Origin: Akanthomyces muscarius
Lineage: Eukaryota; Ascomycota; Sordariomycetes; Hypocreales; Cordycipitaceae
Direction of reading: 5' to 3'
Assembly: GCF_028009165.1 (NCBI RefSeq)
Contig: NC_079244.1
Location: forward strand, 248,001 to 312,000
DNA: 64,000 nucleotides
Positions 23,561-34,685 of the stretch are shown here, piece after piece (positions within the stretch are counted from its first letter, which is position 1; each line of letters opens with the position of its first letter). The position numbers were made by a program, and so were the translations under genes. The notes below the pieces were generated by a model. The model was not told the origin of the DNA. It did not search any database and saw only the letters and a program-made list of their open reading frames with translations.

Positions 23561-24580
23561 GTACGTCGTTGCGACTGATGTTAGATTGTGAGGCCTCTGT
23601 AAAGATATTTGTGGCGGGCGGGAAAGTAGGCAAGCGAATACACTCTTCTCATCACAAAAAGGTCGGATGCGTGCTAAGCTGAGGTCCAAGTGAGGTTTGC
23701 ACTTGCAGTCTTGGCAAGGACACTCTGGCCTGGGGCGAGGAATCGCAGCGAACGGATTGTAGCATATTGCCTCGCTGTTTTGCGGCCACTAACTACCTGT
23801 AATTCCCCGACTCGAGGCAAAATACGCCTGTAAATTTGTAGGCAGTAAAACGAGGTTCTACCGGCTAACAACTAAGGGTGCGGTTTGACTCACGGCAAAT
23901 TCCATGTCTCAATAGAGCCAAAGATGAAAAAAAAAAAAAAACCCGATTGCATCCAGCGGGGGAGAGCCGCTACTTGATAGAATGCACGATCAGAGATTTA
24001 TCTCTGTGGCGTCCAAGTACCGACCGCTGCTGAAGGGTGCAGGTTTCAGCGCCACCAGAGAAAGAGAGGCCGAATCAGCTGCGCCTCTCGTGCCTTCGCC
24101 CTCGCGACGCGAGCTTCGCTCCTCCATCTGCAAAGCGGCGATCCCTTTATTTTAATAGCGGGGAGCGAGCGTCAGCACTGGCGGACTTTTAGCTGCGGAC
24201 CGTGACGCTAAACCCGTCAGCCTCACGGTTCCAACGTGCTTGGCTGCAGGGCGGTCCTGGACAGCCTCGTCCTCCGCCTGCGGAGAGGCTTCGCGTCGCT
24301 ATTCGTCGCCCTGTGGAAGAGGGCGAATGGCGGGTGTAAGTCTGCGCTCTATTCTGCGAGCATGTAAAACATTGAAAACGAGTAAAGGAATTGCCGTAAA
24401 TGGGTTCTAGATATAAAGCATCTAGGCTGCCCGGATTCAATTCAAGTCGAAATCATCAACCACCTCAGCATTTGATTGACAGCACCAACATCTGCGCCAC
24501 TCCCAAACACACCACTTACAACCGCCCCAACTATTTTTTGCACCGATCAACTTATGCGCCCAACCACTTACACGCACACA
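23561..24580. other. Intergenic region upstream of the SDR gene
   Basis: About 1 kb with no supported gene. A 15-base A-run sits at about 23927-23941. The region near 24400-24580 is C- and A-rich, as expected for a leader sequence. Confidence 0.5.
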
Positions 24581-25315
24581 ATGCCTCACACAATCGCATT
24601 CATCGGCGCCTCTGGCGGCTGCGGCCTCGCCGCCCTCCGCCGCGCCGTCTCCGCCGGCCACACCTGCATCGCCCTCTGCCGCACGCCCTCCAAGATGTCC
24701 GTCCACTTCCCCTCGGCGCCGCCCAACCTCGTCGTCCTCGCCGGCAACGCGCACGACGCCTCGGCCGTCGTCTCGTGCCTCGTGCGGCCCGACGACCCGC
24801 GGCGGCTCGTCGACGCCATCCACGTCTCCGTCGGCGGCCGGCTGGACCTCCGGACCTTTGCCCTCGACGACCCCGACGTCTGCAAAAAGGCCACGTCCTG
24901 CATCCTCTCCGCCCTCGCCTCCCTCCGCCGCGACAAGGGCTGCGAGGGCCGCCCGCTGTACACCGTGATTAGCACGACCGGCATCTCCAGGTTTGGGCGC
25001 GACGTGCCGCTGGGCATGCTGCCCATGTACAAGTGGATGCTGCACCAGCCGCACGCGGACAAAGAGGTCATGGAGAGGGAGCTCACGGCGAGCGGGGAGC
25101 GGGTGGTCATGATCCGTCCGAGCTATCTGAAAGACGAGGCCAAGCCGGAAAAGGCGATTCGAGTCGGTGTGGAGGACCCGAGCAAGGGCGTGGAGAGGAA
25201 GGAGGTTGGGTACTTTATCGCGAGAGAGGATGTGGGAAGATGGGTGTATGAGAATCTGCTGCAGGACCCGGCAGAGTGCCAGTACGAGGGCAAGGCTTTG
25301 TCACTTTCATGGTAA
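24581..25315 (+). CDS. Atypical short-chain dehydrogenase / NAD(P)-binding protein
   Basis: A single exon of 244 residues. The N-terminus IAFIGASGGCGLAAL is a Rossmann dinucleotide loop of the GxxGxxG type used by atypical SDRs (NAD(P)H-binding, PF13460). VISTTGISRFG is the usual mid-domain block, and YFIAREDVGRWVYENLL resembles the C-terminal region of this group. No clear catalytic Tyr-x-x-x-Lys is seen, which is normal for the atypical class. The ATG at 24581 is chosen because the fold begins five residues later. The stop is only 227 bp from the lactonase ATG on the same strand. Substrate unknown. Confidence 0.78.
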   Translation: MPHTIAFIGASGGCGLAALRRAVSAGHTCIALCRTPSKMSVHFPSAPPNLVVLAGNAHDASAVVSCLVRPDDPRRLVDAIHVSVGGRLDLRTFALDDPDVCKKATSCILSALASLRRDKGCEGRPLYTVISTTGISRFGRDVPLGMLPMYKWMLHQPHADKEVMERELTASGERVVMIRPSYLKDEAKPEKAIRVGVEDPSKGVERKEVGYFIAREDVGRWVYENLLQDPAECQYEGKALSLSW

Positions 25316-25542
25316 TGGCTAGCATGTATGGTAGGGTATTCTTGAGATTTTAGCGAGATTTTAAAACTATAGATTTCTTTTGTTGATAACAAGTAATACA
25401 GCCGTATCACTGCTACCACGTCCTGTCGCTTGTGACCCCCGCGATTCCCCCACCATGGCCCACCATCCTGAATGCCCTCGACGCCAACATTTACACCACA
25501 CAGCATGCAGCTCTCTTTTCGCAGGGTACGGTATACCTCAAC

Positions 25543-26664
25543 ATGATGACCAAGCTGCTGATTGCCCGCCCTGGGCACGTCTACCTAGCCACATACGACG
25601 CCCCCGCCAACAAATTCACCATCATCCACGACCTCGCCATCCCCGGCTGTCCCTCGTGGCTCACCGTGGACAGGTCGCGCTCGCTCGTATACATTGTCGA
25701 CGAAGACAGCACTCATTTCCACCGCTTCCGCCTGGACCCGTCCTCCGAGACTCCCTTTACGCAGAAGCTCACCGTCGACACCGCCAGCCCCGGCGCAGTC
25801 TACCTCGCCTTCTCCCAGGACAAGCGGCGTTTGCTCAGCGCCGCGTTTGGCAGCAGCACGGTCGACGTCTGGGACGTCAGCGACGGCGTGACGCTGCAGA
25901 GACTAGCTGAAAAGACAATCGTGTCCGATGGCCAGACGGGCCCCGTGTCGCACATCCAGGACGCCCCGCACCCGCATCAGGTGCTCCTGGACCCGACGGG
26001 CCGCTTTTACGTCGTGCCGGACCTTGGCAGCGACGAGCTTCTCATCATCGACTCCAAGAACGACGCCTTCAAGCTTTCAAGCCGCATATTTGTCCCGCCC
26101 CTCGGCAGCGGTCCCCGCCACGGCGCCTTCTACCCCGGCGGCGCGTCCCCCGCGACGCACTACTTCCTTCTCTGCGAGCTCACAAACACCATCGCCGTAT
26201 ATTCGGTCAAGTACAAGGGCTCTCACCTGGAGCTCTTTCGCCATTCCAAAACGAGCACCTTTGGAGCCGTCGGCGCTTCGCCCGCTACAGCACGAGCTGG
26301 TCATTTGGAGCTTCTCCCGGACAATAAGCACCTCTATGTGAGCAACCGCCTGACCGGGCGCGCGCACGACAGCATCGCCTATATGCGCATCCATACCAAC
26401 GGGGTACACCCTACACTCGAATTTGTGCAAGAGGTGCCGACGATGGGTATTCTGCCGCGCATGTTTTGTGTTCTGGATGGTGGACGAGGTGATATTCTAG
26501 TGGGGAATGAAAAGTCAGAGTTTGGGTTGGTTCTGTTGGAGCGGACGCCGGACGGGCACATCAATGACACTCCCAAGCTCCGTGTGCCCATGTCAGAGTT
26601 TATGGATGAGGTAGAGATGAAGGAGAATCCCGGCAATGGGCCAAAGTTCGTCATGGAGTTGTAG
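25543..26664 (+). CDS. Lactonase-type seven-bladed beta-propeller protein
   Basis: Intronless from the tandem ATGs at 25543/25546, about 373 residues. The frame is open back to about 25432, but without an ATG. Repeated blade-like units are visible, such as GCPSWLTVDRSRSLVYIVDE, PHPHQVLLDPTGRFYVV and ARAGHLELLPDNKHLYVSN. They fit the 6-phosphogluconolactonase / carboxymuconate cyclase family (PF10282). Fungal members may be lactonases or muconate-cycloisomerase-like enzymes; no signal peptide is seen. Its 3' end converges on the BBE oxidase with 63 bp between stops. The exact start is uncertain. Confidence 0.75.
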   Translation: MMTKLLIARPGHVYLATYDAPANKFTIIHDLAIPGCPSWLTVDRSRSLVYIVDEDSTHFHRFRLDPSSETPFTQKLTVDTASPGAVYLAFSQDKRRLLSAAFGSSTVDVWDVSDGVTLQRLAEKTIVSDGQTGPVSHIQDAPHPHQVLLDPTGRFYVVPDLGSDELLIIDSKNDAFKLSSRIFVPPLGSGPRHGAFYPGGASPATHYFLLCELTNTIAVYSVKYKGSHLELFRHSKTSTFGAVGASPATARAGHLELLPDNKHLYVSNRLTGRAHDSIAYMRIHTNGVHPTLEFVQEVPTMGILPRMFCVLDGGRGDILVGNEKSEFGLVLLERTPDGHINDTPKLRVPMSEFMDEVEMKENPGNGPKFVMEL

Positions 26665-26727
26665 TTATCAGGATCATTATCGTATCTCTTCTATACACAG
26701 ACTTCTAGCTCACTGACAAACTACGGC

Positions 26728-28362
26728 TTAGACCACAGGGTTGTAAAAGGTGAAGCGCCTGTGCGGGTCATACTTTGCCTTCAGCCCGGCCAGCTTTTCC
26801 TGGCGCCACGCCTCCGCGCCGTACATTTCCTCACTACTATCCCGAAACGCATAATTCACATACGTGTGCATTGTATCGCGTCCCGACGCCTTGTGTAGTG
26901 TGTTGCGCAACGCCTCGCCCAACATGACAGCCATCTCAGCCAGATCTTTATCATCTGACGGAAAGTTAATGAGTGGCGCCAAGAGAACGCTATCGTTGCG
27001 AAAGGCAAACGCGCTGTTCTTGCTCTCTGATTCGCGGAGTCCTTGCACGGGGTAGTTTTCAAACATAAAGATGGAATGCGCAAATTCGGGCCGGCTACGG
27101 AGCGCATCCGCAAACATATCGTAGGCTTGCTTGACGGCGCCTATGTTGTATGTGTCGAGATACAGCGGGTAGCGCAGGTTGCTGGCACCGAGCTTCTGGC
27201 AGGGTGCATCGGCCATGGAGATCATTGTCCACGCTGCGAGGTCCAGGTACGTGCCGGGTGTGTCCTCGACGCGGACAGGGCCGAGCTTCTTTAGCGCGGC
27301 GGAATGCTTGACATCCACAGCTTTGACGCCTTCTTGTAAGAGGTATACGATGATGACAGGGTTCTCACGATCAATTTCGGGGACGAGCAGCATGTACGAC
27401 CACACGACGACGTCGATGTCCTGCTTGCCGTCTTTGAAGATGCTGTCGTGCATAGTCTGGTAGACCTCCTCTACCTTGTCGCCTGTAAAGATCATCTTCT
27501 CACGTGCCCAGTCGCGGTGCTGAATGTCGTAAACCTTGAGGGTGACCGACGTGACAATGGCAAAGTTGTGGCCGGCACCACGCAGCGCCCACCACAGATC
27601 CGGGTCGGATTGTGCGTCGACAATACGCTCGCTACCGTCGGCCAATACAACGTCCATAGACACGAACTGGTCGGAAATGAGGCCGTAATGGCCCTGCAAC
27701 CAGCCGTGGCCGCCGCCCAGACCGGGTCCGAGCAGGCTGGTGCACTCGCAGGTGCCAGTGACTGGACCATGATCAGCGCATGCCTAATAAGGACAAGAGA
27801 AAAGGTTTATGAAGTTGCTTGCCAGTTTGCTTGCCAGATTGCCACAGAGCGTCAATGACTGCCTTGGAGAGCGTACCGCCGCCGACCTTGGCCGTCTGGC
27901 CGTCCTTGGACAGCTCAACGCTGCTCAGGCTGCTCATGGCGATTTCGATGCCGCCCTGAAGCTTGCCGAGCGTACTGGTAGCTCCATGCTGGCCCCCGAC
28001 GGCCAAAAACGGCGTGCTGTACTCATTTGCATATTTGACCTAGTTTTTACGCGTTTAGCAATGCATCGTGGGCAGGCATGCGAAAGGCTACTCACCGTCG
28101 CCGCCACATCTAGCGCTGCGCCTGGAATCACGATAACACCAGGCTTGGGCTGATCAAAAATGTTCCATCCGCGCGATGTTTCGTCAAAGCCCTTGTCACC
28201 GGCCACGAGCACTTGTGCTTTGGAAGAAAGTCGGCTAGCTAATTCCTGCACATCGATGGCGGCGCGCGAACAGGAGCGCTGGCCGAAGGCGTTTTCTGCC
28301 ACCGAGGGGAAGCGATAGACGTAGCTCGCCGCCCAGGCAGCGACCGCGGGTAAAACCTCCAT
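26728..28362 (-). CDS. BBE-type FAD-linked oxidoreductase (with GC-AG intron)
   Basis: Three exons, 28362-28096, 28039-27823 and 27761-26728, give 505 residues. The FAD-binding domain (PF01565) shows KPGVIVIPGAALDV, LAVGGQHG and GPGLGGGHGWLQG; the C-terminus (YVNYAF through KYDPHRRFTFYNPVV) is the berberine-bridge domain (PF08031). The second intron (27822-27762) starts GCAAGC. Only this GC-AG splice restores the family block VTGTCECTSLL. These flavoenzymes oxidise alcohols, amines or sugars and occur widely in secondary metabolism. No strong signal peptide is seen; the first 30 residues are only mildly hydrophobic. Substrate unknown. Confidence 0.87.
27762..27822 (-). other. GC-AG intron in the BBE oxidase gene
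   Basis: Donor TG/GCAAGC and acceptor GGTCCAG/TC, 61 nt. A GT donor giving the right phase is absent. Splicing here joins KQT to VTGTCECTS, as expected for the family. Confidence 0.7.
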
Positions 28363-28641
28363 ATCTAGCAAGGGATTATGGGGTATAAAGTAAATTGATT
28401 TATAGAGCTGATGTCGCGAAGCTCTACTACTGGGTTCCTGGTGCAAGTTCCAGGATGCTGGCAAACGAGTGGCCCATCCGCTACGACATATCGGAACAGG
28501 CTGGGGATCTGGCAGGAGCGACGTCACCTGAGCCGTGCTAACTATAGTGGGAGATATGGCTCTGGCTTTCAGCATGTATCATTACTCGGTAAGTTCCTAA
28601 CTTTTTAACTGTGCTCCTCCTCAAAGAAACAACCTTTGAAG

Positions 28642-29034
28642 CTAGCTTCGACGAGAATTGCCACTCTCATCTACAATACTGACCCCGGCGATCGTGGCGT
28701 CGCAGATGACGGCGATGATGCACACCACAAGCAGGCCAAAGAAATCACAAATAAGAATATAGAAGAGGTAAACCCGATGATGTACTACTTCATACACGAA
28801 TAATCTTGTTCTTGAGTCGTATAGGTCAAGGCAGTCTGTTAGTTAATTAAAGCATGCTCTGTAAAAGGTCGCTTACCGCTTGTAAAGTATCACCCTTTGT
28901 TGCCACCAGAACTCACTGCCGGGTAAGGGAATTCGTGACGTGACTTACTGAATCTTGTATTCTATGACGAGTTGGAGGTAATTGTCTTTGGGTATTTTGT
29001 TGACCAAACTTTGTAGCATCACCGAGCTGCACAT
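28642..29034 (-). CDS. Possible small single-pass membrane protein
   Basis: A candidate two-exon gene, 29034-28949 and 28810-28642, encodes about 84 residues. The donor is CA/GTAAGTC, a perfect CTAAC branch site lies 27 nt before the acceptor CTCAAG, and the frame matches. The second exon carries a strong hydrophobic helix (FFGLLVVCIIAVICDATIAG) ending in a charged tail. The 138-nt intron is a multiple of three and holds three in-frame TAA codons. An alternative reading is therefore a longer gene broken by nonsense mutations. No family recognised; expression is unproven. Confidence 0.3.
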
Positions 29035-31399
29035 GTTTAGGCGGGACGACTGCACACGGCCGGGACACGAGCAGCGTTTGATTGAGCCTGGCCTTGTCTA
29101 TAGCCGAAGTGGTATACTCACATACTGCAGGCGATGTAATTTTGAATGGAAAATTCAAAATCATTGTTCACACGTACTTTTGACGTTGCGAGCTAGTATC
29201 GGTCGCTCACCTACGCCTTCGCCCATGTAGGTGTCCTAGCTGGCCGCAGGCCTGCCGCGCATCAGTAACAGGCAGGGCAAAAGAGACAGTAAAACCCTAC
29301 TGAGTTACAAGTTGACAGTATAGGACGCAACTATTGCGAAATCAGAAACATTGTCTCGCTGGGCATATCAGTAGCCTTGTTTGACTGCCTGCAGGGCTGC
29401 ACTCAGCCGCAGCCGCATCATTTCACATCTCAATGCTTTAACTCTCCTCAGATGCAGATTTATAATTCCCATCTGATCAGTTACACCCTTCAAACTTTCT
29501 TATATGAATATTTTTATCTACTCTTTTGCATTTCCTGCATGGTGTAGCACGGAAATTATCATTGTCGTTTTATTCTGCTCGTAAATGTCATCATTCGTGG
29601 GGATAGATGCCACAAATAGGCTTAGCTGCTCGAAATGTAGCGGCCACTTCATATTGAATTATTATGAACGCAGAAGTGTAAGCTACCTGCTAATTTCATA
29701 GTCGGCGTGTGCTGGCGATTTCAAATTCGGCCACTGCGTGTACACGAAGTCGCCCACTGCATGGCCCATACATCACCACACCCAGTGGACATGACGCGTC
29801 TCCGCGTATAGGACTCGGGCTCAGCTGTGACGGTGGTGTAACAGGTCGCAAGCGAACATGTTTGCGTAGTGCATCTTCTGTCCACTGGTTCTCGTAGCCT
29901 TGCACGTTCACAGTAGAGTGTGTCTCGGCAATGTGGTATGCAGCCACTACAATAGAGGCCCCGCGGCGTTGCGAAGCAGAATTTTGTCAAGTGAGAGAAG
30001 GTTGGCTTTACGAGATGGCAGATATCACTGGGCCGGTTCAGCGCCGTCGAATGCGTATTCTTGCTTTCAGCGCCAAAGGCCTATTCAGTATTGCACCGGC
30101 GCCGGACACCGCATGACCTACTCTGTATTCTCTCAAGAGTAGAAAAGCAAAATCTTTGGATTTTATCTCTAGTGGTGCTAAAGATCGGCAAGTAATGTTA
30201 AAATAATGATTCTGCTTCGCACCATCACGATGAACTAATTATGGCCGTCAGTGATCAGCGTCCATCGACGTCCTGGATCCCAGCATGTACAACCCGGCGA
30301 CTTCGCAGGCCGTGAAAGATAACGACAGCACTTTTTGACGATTATTTGTCCTCCTTGCTACCCTGACAGCTTGTTAGGCGCCCTAATCGTGGTTAGTGCA
30401 AAAATTCTGGCCCGAGTCGGAAAGACGAGCCGGTTGGGCGCCGTCGGGCGTCGTTGCGTTGTCCTGCAGGCAGCCCGATGCCCCCGCAACGGGCCATCCC
30501 TCGCTCCCGCGCCGTCCCCAACCCCCAGGGTCCCATTTGTGGGAAAGTTTGCTTCTGGAGTGGCAAACTGCCGATCGAAACTATGAGGCCGTAATAGCTT
30601 TGGGCAGCATCTACGTCGTCGGCGTCCTTTGCACAAGATCACATGCTGTTGCACAACTGGGTAGTAGATGTACGTGATGCACAGTACATAAAATGACCAA
30701 ATGAATGTGGTAGCATACTGTGAAGACACACAATTATACCATGTCAAAAATTATGGACAAATCTGAGCGCCCGTAATTTCACCAAAGACAGCTGCACGAC
30801 TTATATCTTGAGAAACCGGTGGTTACGTCACAAACCGCCTCGAAACGGGCCATTTCCAAATTAGCATGCTGTGAATCATGACACGCAGGTAGCATCCTGC
30901 ATCGCAGTCCAGGGCTGCCATCGAAACTCTTCACTCATCACTGCATATGCACTCGCTACCGAATCTGTGGCATGTCCAGACCCCCCTACGTGCCACCTGT
31001 TCGACGGCCCCATGCATTCATGCAGGCTCCCACACACATTTACACCCGCCACTTCTCCCCAAGTGGCTGGTCGCTGCGAATGCACGCTCTTTACTCGTGA
31101 GTTACGGACCGGGTTTAGTTAAGGCGCGTTGGGTAGATATAATGGCCTGGGCCACCCACGATGGCGAGGCCCAATCCTTCCCCCCTTCTCATGGGGAGGA
31201 GAGGGAGAGCTGCTTCTGACGATGGACGACGGTGCTTTTTGTTGCCCAAAATTTCTTTTTAAGACCGGTCAGATAAGCAAAGACCTTCACGTCTCTTCTT
31301 TTCCTCCGTTTTCGCTCCATTGTGCAAGAAGCTGCAGCTCCATCTCACCCACATTCCCCCTCGCCGTCTCCCCGAGGCCCTTTGGTGTAAGCGGGGTGC
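29035..31399. other. Long region without supported genes
   Basis: About 2.4 kb with only short, motif-free frames on both strands. The last 170 bp (31230-31399) are CT-rich and resemble the leader of the gene that follows. I see no transposon ends or long repeats. Confidence 0.45.
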
Positions 31400-31843
31400 A
31401 TGTATATCCCGCGGGGCGTGAGCGAGGCCGACAGCCTCGAACCCGCGCCTCGGGCACCGACAATCTGTCACGGGCAAGGCGACGCTTCCCTCGCAGACAA
31501 GTCGCAGGCGGGCGCGGCCGCTGGCCTCGTCGCGCGCCAATTCTCGCCCGACCCAGTGCAAAACACAAACATTAGCATCGGCATCGCCCTCGGCGTGTCC
31601 CTGGGGGTCTTTCTCGCTGGCTTATTTGCGTTTCTCTGGGTGTACCGACACGCGATCCGATGCTCGTCCCGCAAGAAGCACCGGCCGAGCAGCCGCAAGA
31701 GTTCCAAGAGCTCGAAGAGCTCGAAGAGTTCCAGGAGTTCCAAGGCATCATCGGACCACGGCGGCGAGGCAGCACAAGAACCAGAGGCTCCCGCCGAAGC
31801 CGAGGCTGCGCCCGAAGAGCCTGCTCCTGAAGAACCTGCGTAG
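31400..31843 (+). CDS. Small single-pass membrane protein with Ser/Lys and Ala/Glu/Pro repeats
   Basis: From the ATG at 31400 the frame gives 147 residues, but the true start may lie upstream. About residues 54-80 are ISIGIALGVSLGVFLAGLFA followed by FLWVYR, a single membrane helix. A basic turn (RKKHR) and a cytoplasmic-type tail follow. The tail has SKSS-type repeats encoded by a 9-bp DNA repeat (31699-31744) and then an Ala/Glu/Pro-rich end. The layout resembles small fungal wall-sensor or unknown membrane proteins, but I do not recognise the family. The TAG at 31841 is followed in frame by 11 more codons of the same Glu/Ala/Pro type before a TGA at 31877. Confidence 0.5.
   Translation: MYIPRGVSEADSLEPAPRAPTICHGQGDASLADKSQAGAAAGLVARQFSPDPVQNTNISIGIALGVSLGVFLAGLFAFLWVYRHAIRCSSRKKHRPSSRKSSKSSKSSKSSRSSKASSDHGGEAAQEPEAPAEAEAAPEEPAPEEPA
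31699..31744 (+). repeat. Coding 9-bp tandem repeat (Ser-Lys-Ser type)
   Basis: Five imperfect copies of a 9-base unit of the type agctcgaag / agttccaag encode SSK repeats inside the small membrane protein. Such units are prone to length change by slippage. Confidence 0.7.
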
Positions 31844-31879
31844 GAGGAAGCTGCCCCTGAGGAAGCTAAAGAAGAATGA

Positions 31880-33261
31880 GACGTGAGGGGCGAAAGACGT
31901 CGGCTTTACCTGTAGACTTGCGATTGATGACAACGGGGAACTTGCCACAACGAGCTGAGACTTCATAAGCTCGGGTCTGTTCGCCTCTTGTGTACAGCAT
32001 TTTGGATGTATATTATGACTTGCTTGGACTTGCTTTTCTTTTCTTTCTTTTTCTTTTGAGTTCCGCTTTGCTGGCATATTATAATAATTTGGGAAAAAGG
32101 GGGCGCGAGAATTGCTTTTTTAAATCAAGTTTGATCATTTATCTTCACCGCAAAAATGAGTCTTTCAGGATTCTTTGTCGGATTGCTGCTCGAAGAATAC
32201 AACACGTTTCCTCGACTCCTCCAGGCTGGTTACCAGCGGGATACCTCGTAATTTCGTACTTGCATGCAACGTAGGATGCAGTGATCGCAGCGGTGCACTT
32301 ACACGATTCACGAAAACTATCCTCGTTCGCGATCCCCCTTGTTCAACACACACTTGCATCACATCATGCGTTACAACCAGCAAGGTGTCTGAGCCAAAGG
32401 CTGCTCCTCCGGGCCATCCTGCCGAGTTAACGCCCCTGGTGCATAGGCTGGCGACTATTGACTAGGATCGGCGGATGAAAGCTTAAATCAGTACCAACAG
32501 GAAGGAAGACCGACTTGCGCATCTAAGCGCTACAGCTCGGTGTGACTCAAAATCGTTAAACCCGTTGGCGAGAATCGTTCTGTCGGCGTTAATAATGGAG
32601 TTGGTGATGGCGTAGTTGAGTGGGATTGTGGGCATTTGCCAGTGTCGGCGCCCCCACGATTGGCAGCGACCGTTGTGGACATTGTTACTGCACAGTTGCA
32701 CGTTTTTTTTAACAAGTTAGCGGGCTGACTCAATTGGAAAATATGCGACGCGTAAATCTGCAAACGTGGCGCACAAGGACCCGGTCGGCAGATGCTGAGC
32801 GACCCGCGCCAATGAGGACTCCTCGCGGAGTCTCGGCGCGAGAGACTGGTCGCAGAAGAAGCTTCTACAAGCGCAAGGCGGATCGAACCCCGTTCGGCCA
32901 TGGTCCCTCATTATTAATGCAGCAATTCGCTAATTCCCCGTAAACTGGAGACGAGACCCCTCAGTACCACCGAGCTGTTACCAGGAAGCCTGCCCTAGCG
33001 AGGAAGACTAGTTAGATTTGGCGCAACCTTGTGAAGCCATGTAGTTATTGCTGTTGCACAGCATGTTAGTCCAGTGTCGTCATATGATTGGGAAATTTGC
33101 CCCTCCCCCTCCTTCCCCCACCATAGCTTCCAACAATTGTGTGCTCGCCAACTTTAAAAAGCTCGCGAGCCCCTCCTCTTCTACCCGTCTTCTCTCTTCT
33201 CTCAATTCCAATCTCGACAACTGAAATCCTACCCAGACCAAAAAAAGCAACGAGAATCAAC
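31880..33261. promoter_or_regulatory. Upstream region of the aldo-keto reductase
   Basis: About 1.4 kb without a supported gene. Two stress-element cores CCCCT lie at 33100-33104 and 33106-33110 in a pyrimidine tract, about 155 bp before the ATG. These could be stress-response elements, which suits an aldo-keto reductase, but CCCCT is common in C-rich tracts. Confidence 0.4.
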
Positions 33262-34443
33262 ATGTCTTCTGGTCGCACCGTCACCCTCAACACCGGCGCC
33301 AAGGTCCCCGCCCTTGGCTACGGTACCTGGCAGTCCGCCCCCGGCGAGGTCGGCGCCGGCGTCTTCGAGGCCCTCAAGGCCGGCTACCGCCATCTCGACC
33401 TGGCCAAGGTCTACGGCAACCAGCGCGAGGTTGGCGAGGGCATCAAGCGTGCCCTCAAGGAGGTCGACGGCCTCAAGCGCGAGGACATCTTCATCACCTC
33501 CAAGCTTTGGAACGACAGCCACCAGCCCGAGAATGTCGCCGCCGCGCTCGACGAGACCCTCCAGGAGCTTGGCCTTGACTACCTCGATGTATGTGATTTC
33601 TGCGCGACCCCAATTGGATAGAATCGAGTCGCAATTGCGGTGTGATGCCAGCAGAGTACTGACAGCTGTCTAGCTCTACCTCATTCACTGGCCCGTTGCC
33701 TTTGAGCACGGCTCCGGTCTTTTCCCCAAGGACGCCAGCGGCGCTCTCAAGCTGGACAAGAAGACCTCCATCACCCAGACCTGGAAGGGTAAGAATGCCT
33801 CCGCCAAACTACTGGTACACTCTGCTGACCATTTTAGCCATGACTGAGCTCTCCAAGACCAAGGCCAAGGCCGTCGGTGTCTCCAACTTTACCATCAACC
33901 ACGTGCGTTACATCCCTCTCCAACCGAAACAAAAGAAAATCCGTCCCTAACACCATGCAGCTCGAGACCGTCATCAAGGCCACAGGCGTCACCCCCGCCG
34001 TCAACCAAATCGAGCGCCACCCGCGCCTCCTCGACGAGCCACTCGTCAAGTACGCCGCCGACAAGCACATTATCCTGACCGCCTACTCGGCCTTTGGCAA
34101 CAACACCATCGGCGCGCCCCTGCTCATCGTCCACGACGAGGTCAAGGCCGTCGCCGAGCGTCTCACCAAGGCCAAGGGCCGCAGCGTCACCCCCGCCCAC
34201 GTCCTGCTCGCCTGGGCCCAGGTCGGCGGCCACACCGTCATCCCCAAGTCGGTCACTGCCTCGCGCATTCGCGAGAACTTCCAGGAGGTGGACCTCGACC
34301 AGGAGGACATTGACCGTCTGAACAAGATTGGCCAGACCGACAAGCACCGCTTCAACATTCCCTTCACCTACGAACCCAGCTGGAACGTTGACATTTTCGG
34401 CGATGACCGCGAGAAGAAGGCCACGACCCAGGTTGTCCTGTAA
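33262..34443 (+). CDS. Aldo-keto reductase (glycerol dehydrogenase / aldehyde reductase type)
   Basis: Four exons, 33262-33588, 33674-33788, 33838-33902 and 33961-34443, give 329 residues, the normal AKR length. The catalytic tetrad is visible: Asp46 and Tyr51 in [10 protein letters not shown], Lys81 in ITSKLW and His114 in YLIHWP. The cofactor region includes [14 protein letters not shown], the NADPH-contact block. The family reduces aldehydes such as glyceraldehyde, D-galacturonate products or methylglyoxal in the cytosol. Codon use is strongly biased to C-ending codons, suggesting high expression. The exact substrate cannot be fixed from sequence. Confidence 0.94.
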
Positions 34444-34685
34444 ATGGCTGCAAGTAAAATAGTAAAACAAAAGTAATTTGAGAATAACAGAACAGTTCGA
34501 CCACTTTGCTCTTCTGTGCAGTCGCATCATTCACACTATTGACAATAATGCGAGAAGTGTAGTCATATTATATCATATTATATACTCGGAAGTTCAAGTC
34601 GTCCATCCCCGTCATAACTAACAAGTAAATACGCCCCAGAATGCCCGACGCCATGCCCATGCATACCCAGATTCCCGCATCATTT

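Noticed and set aside
22751..23689. 312-codon minus-strand open frame
   Set aside because: Antisense to the sulfotransferase-like exon; His/Arg/Leu-rich and motif-free.
31626..31886. Overlapping +1 frame across the small membrane protein
   Set aside because: Arg/Ala-rich translation of the 9-bp repeat in another frame; the membrane helix is in the frame that was called.
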